DNA of 64,000 nucleotides from Propionibacteriaceae bacterium UBA7704. Its GTDB lineage: Bacteria > Actinomycetota > Actinomycetes > Propionibacteriales > Propionibacteriaceae. Position 1 is the stretch's first letter; each line of letters begins with the position of its first letter. A model generated the notes under the pieces. That model was not told where the DNA came from. It worked only from the letters and a program-made list of their open reading frames with translations, and ran no database searches. Position numbers and translations under genes: made by a program. The DNA lies in the NCBI GenBank assembly GCA_002482525.1, contig DLGC01000017.1, positions 268,896 to 332,895 on the forward strand, read 5' to 3'. This document shows, piece after piece, positions 26,577 through 33,835 of this stretch.

Positions 26577-28997
26577 TCAGCGGTCGGCGAGGCTGCCGAA
26601 CAGGTGGCGGTGCTGGCCGGTGATCCGTCCGGAGATCCACCACAGCGCCTCGATGATGGCTGCCGCGGCCAGACCCGCCCAGATTCCGGTGCTCATCATG
26701 CCGGCATTGCTCGGATCCAGCTGCGGGTTGAATCGCACCAGCCACGGCAGCGACTCCACCCCGGCGGCATACCAACCCGGTAGCCAGAAGATGGCGGCAA
26801 AGGCGGCCAGCGCACACACAGCAATCATCAGCAGCTTCCACCACTGATAGGGACGCGCGGTGGTGATCATCACCCAGGCCCCGCCGATCATCAGCGTTGT
26901 CAAAGCAGCGGTGCTGGCCTGCGTCCCGGCCACAGAATCCATCTGAGCGGGCCTGGTGACCAGATAGGTCGTGAACGCGGCAACGGCCACCACGACACCT
27001 GCCGGAATCGAAAAACTCATCACTCGCTTCAAGAATCCGGGACGAGCCCGTTCGGCATTGGGGGCGAGCGCCAGGATCGAGGCCGGAATACCGATGGTGA
27101 ACCAGCCCACGAAACTGATGTGGATGGGCACAAAGGGGAACGGGATCCGCCACAGGGCCACCAGCAAGGCCAACACGATGGAGTACATGGTCTTGGTGAG
27201 GAAGAAGTTCGCCACTCGCTCGATGTTGCCGATGACCCGTCGACCCTCGGCCACCACATGCGGCAAGGTAGCGAAGGAGTCATCCAACAGCACCAGTTGC
27301 GCCACGGAGCGGGTCGCCGCCGCCCCGGACCCCATGGCGACACCCAGATCGGAGTCCTTGATGGCCAGCACATCATTCACCCCGTCACCGGTCATGGCGA
27401 CGTTGTGGCCGCGGGACTGCAGCGCGGCGACCATCTGACGCTTCTGCTGCGGGGTGACCCGGCCGAACACTCCCGCCGCCTCCACGGCATCGGCGAATTC
27501 CGCCTCGCTGTCGGGCAGGTTGCGGGCGTCCACGACGTCACCGGTGGTGACGCCCAGTGAACCGGTCACCGCCCCCACCGACGTCGCATTGTCCCCGGAG
27601 ATCACCTTGACCGCGACATCCTGCTCAGCGAAGTAGGCCAACGTGCCTGCCGCTTCAGGGCGCACCTTCTGCTCCAGCACGACCAAGGCGATCGGGCTCA
27701 CCACACCGGGCGCATCGACTGCGTCAACGAGCCGGTCGGATTGCGCCAGCAGCAGTACTCGCCGTCCGGTGGAGCCGATCTGCTCGGCCCGGCTGGCGGC
27801 CACACTGCCGGGGGCCGCCAAGACATCGGGGGCGCCGATGATCCAGTTGCCGTGATCGGCGAAGCTGATGCCTGACCACTTCTTGGCGGAGGTGAACGGC
27901 GCCATGGCGCTCACCGCCCAGGCTTGGCCGTCGTGCGGAAGCTCATGGGCGATGGCCTGCATCGAGGCGTTCGGTCGGGGGTCAGCGCCTGCCAGTTGGG
28001 CCAGCACGGTGCGAGTTGCGTCCAGGCCCAGATCGTCGAGAGCGTTGAGGTCACTGAACCGCAGACCGTTCTCGGTGAGGGTGCCGGTCTTGTCCGCGCA
28101 CACCACATCCACTCGGGCAAGGCCCTCGATGGCGGGCAGTTCCTGCACCAGCACATTGAGTTGCCCCAAGCGCACCACGCCAACGGCGAACGCCAAAGAG
28201 GTGAGCAGGACCAACCCCTCTGGCACCATCGGCACGAGGGCGCCAGACATGCGCAGCACGATCTGCTGCCAGGTCTCGTTGGGATTCTCGGTGGCCTGCA
28301 CCCACACCGTGGCCACCCCGACCGGGACCAGAAGCCAGGTGATGAGTCGCAGAATCTTGTTGATGCCGGTCTGGAGTTCGGACTTCACCAGGGAGAACTT
28401 GGACGCCTCCGCGGTGAGCTTGGCCGCATAGGAGTCGGCGCCCACCCGAGTCGTCCGGAAGGCGCCGACGCCGGCGACCACGAAACTGCCCGACATCAGT
28501 TCGTCGCCTGGCCCCTTCTCCAAGGCATCGGATTCGCCGGTGAGCAGCGACTCGTCCACCTCCAGGTAGGACGCCTCGACCACCTCGCCGTCGACGATGA
28601 TCTGATCGCCGGGCCCGATCTCGATGATGTCGTCGAGCACGACCGCTTCACGCGGCAGTTCGGCGGCGACCCCGTCGCGGCGGACCAGCGGTTTGCCCTC
28701 CCCCACCACGGCGAGGTTGTCCAGGGTCTTCTTCGCGCGCAGTTCCTGGATCAGACCGATGCCGGAGTTGATGATGATGAGGAAGCCGAACAAGGCGTTG
28801 ACGATGCTCCCGGTGCTCAACACCATCACGAACAGCACCATCAGCAAGAAGTTGATTCGGGTGAAGACATTGGCTTTGACGATGTCCCAGGTGGTGCGTC
28901 CCGAGCGCGGCGGCAGTTCGTTGACCTCACCGCGGGCGACCCGCTCAGCAACCTCAGCACTACTCAACCCGCGCTCGCTCGCCACCACGCTACTCAC
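26577..28997 (-). CDS. P-type cation ATPase, CtpE-like (calcium)
   Basis: An 806-aa P-type ATPase. The actuator has ESLLTGESD, the phosphorylated aspartate is in CADKTGTLTENG near residue 300, and MTGDGVNDVLAIKD is the hinge. Motifs such as VPEGLVLLTSLAFAVG, KVRPEAAGTLAYFAEQDV and KWSGISFADHGNWVIGAP follow the pattern I know for mycobacterial CtpE, which imports calcium and is needed for envelope integrity. No N-terminal metal-binding domain. The GTG at 28997 after GAGGGGC was chosen over 29024. Substrate Ca2+ is inferred from family. Confidence 0.9.
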   Translation of the reverse strand: MSSVVASERGLSSAEVAERVARGEVNELPPRSGRTTWDIVKANVFTRINFLLMVLFVMVLSTGSIVNALFGFLIIINSGIGLIQELRAKKTLDNLAVVGEGKPLVRRDGVAAELPREAVVLDDIIEIGPGDQIIVDGEVVEASYLEVDESLLTGESDALEKGPGDELMSGSFVVAGVGAFRTTRVGADSYAAKLTAEASKFSLVKSELQTGINKILRLITWLLVPVGVATVWVQATENPNETWQQIVLRMSGALVPMVPEGLVLLTSLAFAVGVVRLGQLNVLVQELPAIEGLARVDVVCADKTGTLTENGLRFSDLNALDDLGLDATRTVLAQLAGADPRPNASMQAIAHELPHDGQAWAVSAMAPFTSAKKWSGISFADHGNWIIGAPDVLAAPGSVAASRAEQIGSTGRRVLLLAQSDRLVDAVDAPGVVSPIALVVLEQKVRPEAAGTLAYFAEQDVAVKVISGDNATSVGAVTGSLGVTTGDVVDARNLPDSEAEFADAVEAAGVFGRVTPQQKRQMVAALQSRGHNVAMTGDGVNDVLAIKDSDLGVAMGSGAAATRSVAQLVLLDDSFATLPHVVAEGRRVIGNIERVANFFLTKTMYSIVLALLVALWRIPFPFVPIHISFVGWFTIGIPASILALAPNAERARPGFLKRVMSFSIPAGVVVAVAAFTTYLVTRPAQMDSVAGTQASTAALTTLMIGGAWVMITTARPYQWWKLLMIAVCALAAFAAIFWLPGWYAAGVESLPWLVRFNPQLDPSNAGMMSTGIWAGLAAAAIIEALWWISGRITGQHRHLFGSLADR

Positions 28998-29039
28998 GCC
29001 CCTCAGCCTGCCAGATCCCCCCAACTTCCCCCGCGATTC

Positions 29040-29100
29040 GCTCCCAAAAGGCGCAGTTCCTCCCGAAGGTTCGGGAGCGTCTGCGCCTTTTGGGAGCGCC
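29040..29100. repeat. Palindromic repeat, copy 1
   Basis: A 61-bp unit whose first 58 bases form a near-perfect hairpin: 28-nt arms with three mismatches around GG. Outer arms are GCTCCCAAAAGGCGCAG and its complement; the core is CTCCCGAAGGTTCGGGAG. It begins right at the stop codon of the DUF559-type gene (minus strand) and so may end its transcript. 55 of 61 bases match copy 2 at 30094. Confidence 0.85.
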
Positions 29101-29993
29101 TACGCGGATCTGGGGGTTAGGTGCGGGGAGAGGAGGGCGTGGAGGGTGGTGGGTGGGGTCAGGTCGGACCAGGTCCAACGGACGACGGTCCAGCCGGCGG
29201 CTTCGATGGCGCTCTGGCGGCGCTTTTCCCGCATCACGGTGTCGGCGACCTCGCTGCTGGTGCCCAGATACTTGATGCGTCCGTCGAACTCACCGATCAG
29301 GCGATACTGCGGCCAGGCGAAGTCAGTTCGGGCAAGCCAGACACCATCACGCACTACTTCGTATTGCAGGACGGGCGCAGGCAGACCCAACTGAGCGATC
29401 ACCGCGCGGCTCAGGGATTCACCAACACTCTCCGCGCGCGGATCGGCGAACTCCAGCGCCCGACGCGCGGTTGCGGCACCTTTGCGGTGACGTGCGGCAT
29501 CGATGATGGTGCTGAGCAATCCCAGCTCAGCGCCGCTGTGAAGGGCGGCGTCCAAGACCGCCACCGCATTGACATAGTTCACTGTTCGCGCGTAGTCGGC
29601 TGCGGTGCGCTCCAAGGAGGTGAGCCGATAGCCGAACTGCTCAGTCACTTCGATCTCCGACAGCGCGGCTTGGGTAACGACAAGATTCTCCGTGCGTTTG
29701 CCGTGACCTGTCTGGCGAGTCACCCACACTCTTTCGAGCAGCGGATCCCAGGTGGGTAGCCCATGAAGTAGCCCCGCCGAGGCATGGCTGATGACCGTGT
29801 GGCCTGCCAACAGCGGCCACGTCGCGGCAATGAGGTGGCGGTGCCGCCCCACAGCATCCCCCGCGGCTGCGTCGACATAGGCGCCATGGCGCACTTTGGT
29901 GCGCAGTCCAGCCGTCTGTGCATTGCCCAAGTCCCGCTGGTTCAGCCCCAAAGCCAGTAGTTCCGAAGTCCGCTGTACCGTCACACCCCTCAT
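29100..29993 (-). CDS. AbiEi-type N-terminus / DUF559 nuclease-fold protein
   Basis: A 297-aa protein of a type common in actinobacteria. The N-terminal ~60 residues resemble the AbiEi antitoxin winged-helix region (QRTSELLALGLNQRDLGNAQTAG). The middle has the usual SLERTAADYART...VAVLDAALHSG. The C-terminus is DUF559/Vsr-like, with RLIGEFDGRIKYL giving the D and a possible E-x-K-like site of a PD-(D/E)XK fold. No toxin partner (AbiEii) is next to it. Function is unknown. ATG 29993 was taken; GTG 29984 is an alternative. A G-rich leader and palindromic repeats bracket it. Confidence 0.8.
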   Translation of the reverse strand: MRGVTVQRTSELLALGLNQRDLGNAQTAGLRTKVRHGAYVDAAAGDAVGRHRHLIAATWPLLAGHTVISHASAGLLHGLPTWDPLLERVWVTRQTGHGKRTENLVVTQAALSEIEVTEQFGYRLTSLERTAADYARTVNYVNAVAVLDAALHSGAELGLLSTIIDAARHRKGAATARRALEFADPRAESVGESLSRAVIAQLGLPAPVLQYEVVRDGVWLARTDFAWPQYRLIGEFDGRIKYLGTSSEVADTVMREKRRQSAIEAAGWTVVRWTWSDLTPPTTLHALLSPHLTPRSA

Positions 29994-30093
29994 CCGACCC
30001 CCACCCACCACTCTCTCGCTACCCCTGCCCCCACACCGCCAACACCACCCCCCAACCCGACAACACCCCATCCAGCACCCCCAAACGCAAAAC
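29994..30093 (-). promoter_or_regulatory. G-rich leader of the DUF559-type gene
   Basis: The plus strand of this stretch has almost no G; the minus strand, which is the mRNA sense of the DUF559-type gene, has repeated G-runs (GGGG-TGTTGTC-GGG-TT-GGGGGG and others). It may fold as a G-quadruplex-like leader. No promoter hexamers can be named. Confidence 0.5.
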
Positions 30094-30154
30094 GCTCCCA
30101 AAAGCGGCAGTTGCTCCCGAAGGTTCGGGAGCAACTGCGCGTTTTGGGAGCGCC
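30094..30154. repeat. Palindromic repeat, copy 2
   Basis: Second 61-bp copy in the same orientation as the one at 29040. The arms are 28 nt with three mismatches around GG; the inner 15 bp (GCAGTTGCTCCCGAA and complement) are perfect. It starts 15 nt past the ilvC stop on the minus strand, and GCGTTTTGCG follows, so it probably terminates the ilvBNC operon. Confidence 0.85.
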
Positions 30155-30169
30155 TGGTGGGACGCCGGG

Positions 30170-31198
30170 TTAGCGGGCGGCAGAGCCTTCGACGTAGTCG
30201 GCGTCGGTGGGCTTGACCCAGGAGAACAGCTTGCGCAGCTCGCGTCCCACCGGCTCGATGGGATGGTTCTGGCCTGCCTCGCGCAGTGCCTTGAACTCCG
30301 GTGCTCCGGCGTCCTGGTCGGCGATGAAGCGAGCAGCGAAGGCACCATTCTGGATGTCGGCCAGAACCGCCTTCATGTTCTCCTTCACATGCGGATCGAT
30401 CACCCGCGGGCCGGAGACATAGTCGCCGTATTCGGCAGTGTCGGACACCGACCAACGCTGCTTGGTGATGCCACCTTCATTGATCAGATCGACGATCAGC
30501 TTCAATTCGTGCAGCACCTCGAAGTAGGCCACCTCCGGCTGGTAGCCGGCTTCGGTGAGAACTTCGAAGCCGTACTGGATCAGCTTGGAGACGCCACCGC
30601 ACAGTACGGTCTGCTCGCCGAAGAGGTCTGTCTCGGTCTCTTCGGTGAAAGTGGTCTTGATGCCACCGGCGCGAAGTCCGCCGATTGCCTTGGCGTAGGA
30701 CAGCGCCAGCGGCCAGGCGTTCCCGGTCTCGTCCTTCTCCACCGCGACGATCACCGGCACACCGCGACCCTCGGCATACTCCCGACGCACCAGGTGTCCG
30801 GGGCCCTTGGGCGCGACCATGCACACATCCACACCATCCGGCGGGGTGATGTAGCCGAAGCGGATGTTGAAACCGTGAGCGAAGAACAGCGCGTCGCCGG
30901 GCACCAGGTTCGGAGCGATCGACTCGGCATACAGGGTGCGCTGCACCTGATCGGGTGCGAGCACCATGATCAAGTCGGCCTCTTCGACGGCTTGCGCCGG
31001 AGTGACTACTCGCAGACCTTCGGCTTCGGCCTTGGCCCAACTCGCCGAGCCCTCCCGAAGACCGACCCGAACGTCCACCCCGGAGTCGCGCAGATTCAGC
31101 GCGTGGGCGTGGCCCTGACTGCCGTAGCCGAGCACGGCCACGTGTCGGCCCTGCACGAGCGCCAGATCGGCGTCGTCGTCATAGAACATTTCTGCCAT
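30170..31198 (-). CDS. ilvC: Ketol-acid reductoisomerase (NADP+)
   Basis: IlvC converts acetolactate or acetohydroxybutyrate to the dihydroxy acid with NADPH and Mg2+. The 342-aa class I enzyme has the dinucleotide fold LGYGSQGHAHALNLRDSG, followed by RVGLREGS whose Arg and Ser suit NADPH. Catalytic residues lie in MVAPKGPGHLVR, DLFGEQTVLCGG and the knotted C-terminal region HELKLIVDLINEGG. It follows ilvN by 17 nt and ends at palindrome copy 2. Confidence 0.97.
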   Translation of the reverse strand: MAEMFYDDDADLALVQGRHVAVLGYGSQGHAHALNLRDSGVDVRVGLREGSASWAKAEAEGLRVVTPAQAVEEADLIMVLAPDQVQRTLYAESIAPNLVPGDALFFAHGFNIRFGYITPPDGVDVCMVAPKGPGHLVRREYAEGRGVPVIVAVEKDETGNAWPLALSYAKAIGGLRAGGIKTTFTEETETDLFGEQTVLCGGVSKLIQYGFEVLTEAGYQPEVAYFEVLHELKLIVDLINEGGITKQRWSVSDTAEYGDYVSGPRVIDPHVKENMKAVLADIQNGAFAARFIADQDAGAPEFKALREAGQNHPIEPVGRELRKLFSWVKPTDADYVEGSAAR

Positions 31199-31215
31199 GG
31201 GTTCCTTCTGTCTCC

Positions 31216-31761
31216 TTATTGGTCCGACGAGCCATTGGCCGGACGGGTCTTCTCGATCTTGGCACGATCCGACAGCGAACGCCCACCGCGACCGAGGGCG
31301 ACCACGCCGGATTGCACCAGCTCCCGCACACCGTAGGGGTGCAGCATCTCCAGCAGCGCCTCCAACTTAGCGGGCGAGCCGGTCGCCTCGATCGTCATGG
31401 CGTCGTTGTGAACATCGACGGTCTTGCCGCGGAAGAGCTGCACGATCTCGATGATCTGGCTGCGGGTGGCCGGATCAGCCTTCACCTTGATCAGCATCAG
31501 CTCGCGACTGACCGAATTGCTGTCCTCCAGCTCGACGATCTTGAGCACCTCGATCAGCTTGTTGAGCTGTTTGACGATCTGCTCCAGGACCTGTTGGCTG
31601 GCCACCGCCACTTGCACCGTGATCCGGGAGAACTCCTCGTTCTCCGTCGGTCCGACCGCCAGCGATTCGATGTTGTAGCCACGGCGGGCGAACAGCCCCG
31701 AGATCCGAGCCAACACGCCTGGCTTGTTCTCCACCAGGACGCTCAATGTGTGAGTGTTCAC
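31216..31761 (-). CDS. ilvN: Acetolactate synthase, small regulatory subunit
   Basis: A 181-aa ACT-domain subunit that activates IlvB and confers valine feedback inhibition. It begins HTLSVLVENKPGVLARISGLFARRGYNIESLAVG, the ACT fold, followed by the IlvN C-terminal domain (VDVHNDAMTIEATGSPAKLEALL). The GTG at 31761 overlaps the ilvB stop (GTGA), supporting 1:1 coupled synthesis; the longer frame to 31782 lies inside ilvB. Confidence 0.96.
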   Translation of the reverse strand: MNTHTLSVLVENKPGVLARISGLFARRGYNIESLAVGPTENEEFSRITVQVAVASQQVLEQIVKQLNKLIEVLKIVELEDSNSVSRELMLIKVKADPATRSQIIEIVQLFRGKTVDVHNDAMTIEATGSPAKLEALLEMLHPYGVRELVQSGVVALGRGGRSLSDRAKIEKTRPANGSSDQ

Positions 31762-33506
31762 AGATCTTCCTCCCCGTTCCAATCGGGAGCCAGGTCCCGT
31801 GCGATCTTGATGTCGTCATTACTGGTGCCAGCCGAAACCATCGGCCACACCATGGCGTCCTTGTGGACCACGAACTCGACCACCACGGGCCGGTCGTTGA
31901 TGGACATGGCCTCGTTGATGACCCGATCCACATCCGCCACTGTCTCGGCGCGCAACCCGACCGCTCCCATGGCCTCGGCCAGCTTCGGGAAGTCAGGAAC
32001 CAAGTGCGACTTCAGATTGGTATTGGAGTAGCGCTCGCCATAGAAGAGGGTCTGCCACTGCCGCACCATGCCCAGACTGCGGTTGTTCAGGATCGCGATC
32101 TTGACCGGGATGTTCTCCAGGAAACAGGTCACCAGTTCCTGATTGGTCATCTGGAAGCATCCGTCACCATCGATGCCCCACACCACCGCGTCGGGACGTC
32201 CGACCTTGGCCCCCATCGCCGTCGGCACGCAATAGCCCATGGTGCCGGCACCGCCGGAGTTGAAGAATCGGGCCGGCTGTTCATGGGGCAGCAGGTGCGC
32301 AGCCCACATCTGATGCTGGCCCACCCCAGCAACATACGTCGCCTCGGGCCCGGCGATCTCACCGATCCGCTGGATCACATACTCCGGGCCGAGCAAGCCG
32401 TCGGTTTCGGCGGGGAACTCGGTGATCTCGTAGCGTTGGCGAAGGCCATCGAGGTAGCGCACCCAACCGGACCAGTCCGGATGCTCGGTGCCGCGCAGGG
32501 CGGCGTTGAGTTCGGCCAGAACCTCCGAGAGGTCTCCGACGATCGGCACATCGGCGACACGATTCTTGGAGATCTCGGCGGGATCAATATCGGCGTGAAT
32601 CACCTTCGCGCCAGGCGCGAAGCTGTCCAGCTTGCCAGTCACACGATCATCGAAGCGGGCGCCCAAGGTGATCAACAGATCAGACTGTTGCAGAGCACCC
32701 ACCGCAGCGACCGTGCCATGCATGCCCGGCATGCCGTAGTTCAGCGGATGGCTGTCAGGGAAAGCGCCGCGGGCCATCAACGTGGTGACGACCGGTGCAC
32801 CGATCAGATCCACCAACTCGGCCAGTGCATCCCAGGCCCGCGCACGGTTCACGCCACCGCCGAGGTAAATGACCGGCCGCTGAGCCTCACCGATCAGCCG
32901 AGCCGCTTCGCGAATCTGCTTGCCGTGGGGACGGGTGACCGGCCGGTAGCCGGGCAGGTCGAGCTCTTCGGGCCAATGGAACTCGGTGGTGCTCGCCAGG
33001 GCATCCTTGGCGATATCGACCAGCACCGGGCCCGGCCGTCCGGTCTTTGCCAGATGGAAGGCGGCGGCGATCGCGTGCGGAATGTCGGCCGGATCGGTGA
33101 TCAGGAAGCTGTGCTTGGTGATCGGGAACGTGATACCGCGGATGTCGGCTTCCTGAAAGGCATCGGTACCGATCGCACGGCTGGCGACCTGGCCGGTGAT
33201 CGCCACCATCGGCACCGAGTCCATATAGGCATCGGCGATGGCGGTGACCAGATTGGTGGCGCCGGGACCGGAGGTCGCGATGCACACGCCGACACGTCCG
33301 GTCGCCTGAGCGTAACCCTCAGCGGCATGCCCGGCGCCTTGCTCATGACGCACCAGGATGTGTCGGATCTTCGAGTCGTACAGCGGATCGTAAGCCGGCA
33401 GGATGGAACCGCCGGGAATGCCGAAGATCACCTCGACACCGACCCGCTCCAGGGACTGGACCAGTGCCTGTGCTCCGGTCAGTTGTTGTGGTGATTCACC
33501 AGGCAT
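31758..33506 (-). CDS. ilvB: Acetolactate synthase, large catalytic subunit
   Basis: The 582-aa ThDP enzyme makes acetolactate (valine, leucine) or acetohydroxybutyrate (isoleucine). Visible motifs are GIPGGSILPAYD, the catalytic glutamate in RHEQGAGHAAEGYA, TSGPGATNLVT, and the ThDP/Mg motif GDGCFQMTNQELVT with LNNRSLGMVRQWQ. GAGG lies 9 nt before the ATG. It heads ilvB-ilvN-ilvC and is preceded by an attenuator with a leader peptide. Confidence 0.97.
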   Translation of the reverse strand: MPGESPQQLTGAQALVQSLERVGVEVIFGIPGGSILPAYDPLYDSKIRHILVRHEQGAGHAAEGYAQATGRVGVCIATSGPGATNLVTAIADAYMDSVPMVAITGQVASRAIGTDAFQEADIRGITFPITKHSFLITDPADIPHAIAAAFHLAKTGRPGPVLVDIAKDALASTTEFHWPEELDLPGYRPVTRPHGKQIREAARLIGEAQRPVIYLGGGVNRARAWDALAELVDLIGAPVVTTLMARGAFPDSHPLNYGMPGMHGTVAAVGALQQSDLLITLGARFDDRVTGKLDSFAPGAKVIHADIDPAEISKNRVADVPIVGDLSEVLAELNAALRGTEHPDWSGWVRYLDGLRQRYEITEFPAETDGLLGPEYVIQRIGEIAGPEATYVAGVGQHQMWAAHLLPHEQPARFFNSGGAGTMGYCVPTAMGAKVGRPDAVVWGIDGDGCFQMTNQELVTCFLENIPVKIAILNNRSLGMVRQWQTLFYGERYSNTNLKSHLVPDFPKLAEAMGAVGLRAETVADVDRVINEAMSINDRPVVVEFVVHKDAMVWPMVSAGTSNDDIKIARDLAPDWNGEEDL

Positions 33507-33547
33507 CGTTACCTCAATTCTGACGTTGGTGTACGGACGGAAACATG

Positions 33548-33577
33548 AAAAAACCCCCGCTGCTAGCGCAGGCGAGG
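33548..33577 (-). terminator. ilvB attenuator terminator
   Basis: On the minus strand CCTCGCCTGC and GCAGCGGGGG pair (4 bp, 2x2 internal loop, 4 bp) around a GCTA loop, followed at once by six T. It lies between the leader peptide and ilvB, so it would stop transcription when branched-chain amino acids are plentiful. Confidence 0.85.
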
Positions 33578-33578
33578 G

Positions 33579-33613
33579 AGCGTGTCGGGTTGAGTGGTCT
33601 CAGCCGACACGCT
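33579..33613 (-). promoter_or_regulatory. ilvB leader pause hairpin
   Basis: AGCGTGTCGG (33579-33588) and CCGACACGCT (33604-33613) form a perfect 10-bp stem with a 15-nt loop that contains the leader stop codon. It overlaps the end of the leader peptide, where a ribosome would cover it. That fits the first stem of a ribosome-mediated attenuator. Confidence 0.75.
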
Positions 33614-33638
33614 TACTAACTACGAGAAGAATCCGCAC
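33600..33638 (-). CDS. ilvB leader peptide MRILLVVSKRVG
   Basis: A 12-codon frame begins with GTG and encodes MRILLVVSKRVG before TGA. Residues 3-7 are Ile-Leu-Leu-Val-Val, the three end products of the pathway. It is too short for usual gene finders. The stop lies just before a pause hairpin and a T6 terminator in front of ilvB. Stalling at the Ile/Leu/Val codons would let the downstream RNA avoid the terminator (established model for ilv leaders in Corynebacterium and Streptomyces). No ribosome-binding site precedes the GTG, and the promoter spacing puts the start of transcription on the GTG itself. Confidence 0.85.
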   Translation of the reverse strand: MRILLVVSKRVG

Positions 33639-33644
33639 GGGTCA

Positions 33645-33673
33645 AGGTTCGCCGCAGTGACGCCGGTTGTCAA
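33645..33673 (-). promoter_or_regulatory. ilvBNC promoter
   Basis: On the minus strand TTGACA (33673-33668) is separated by 17 nt from GAACCT (33650-33645), which keeps the key A2 and T6 of an actinobacterial -10. The expected start, 7 nt further, is the G of the leader-peptide GTG at 33638. Confidence 0.7.
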
Positions 33674-33835
33674 ACATCCACCTCGGCCGTCCCACATCGT
33701 GGTCGGACGCAAATCTCAACCCGAGGGTTCGAGTTCACCAGCGATCTACGCCTCATCTTCGCCCACCGACTGGCAAGTCGACACGCCGTCGACTAAGCAT
33801 GTTTATGAGGAGCGAACACAACCGAAGGACCCCCC

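Noticed and set aside
29994..30455. Upstream extension of the DUF559-type frame
   Set aside because: It runs through palindrome copy 2 and the end of ilvC and is Cys/Arg/Gly-rich; the ATG at 29993 fits the family.
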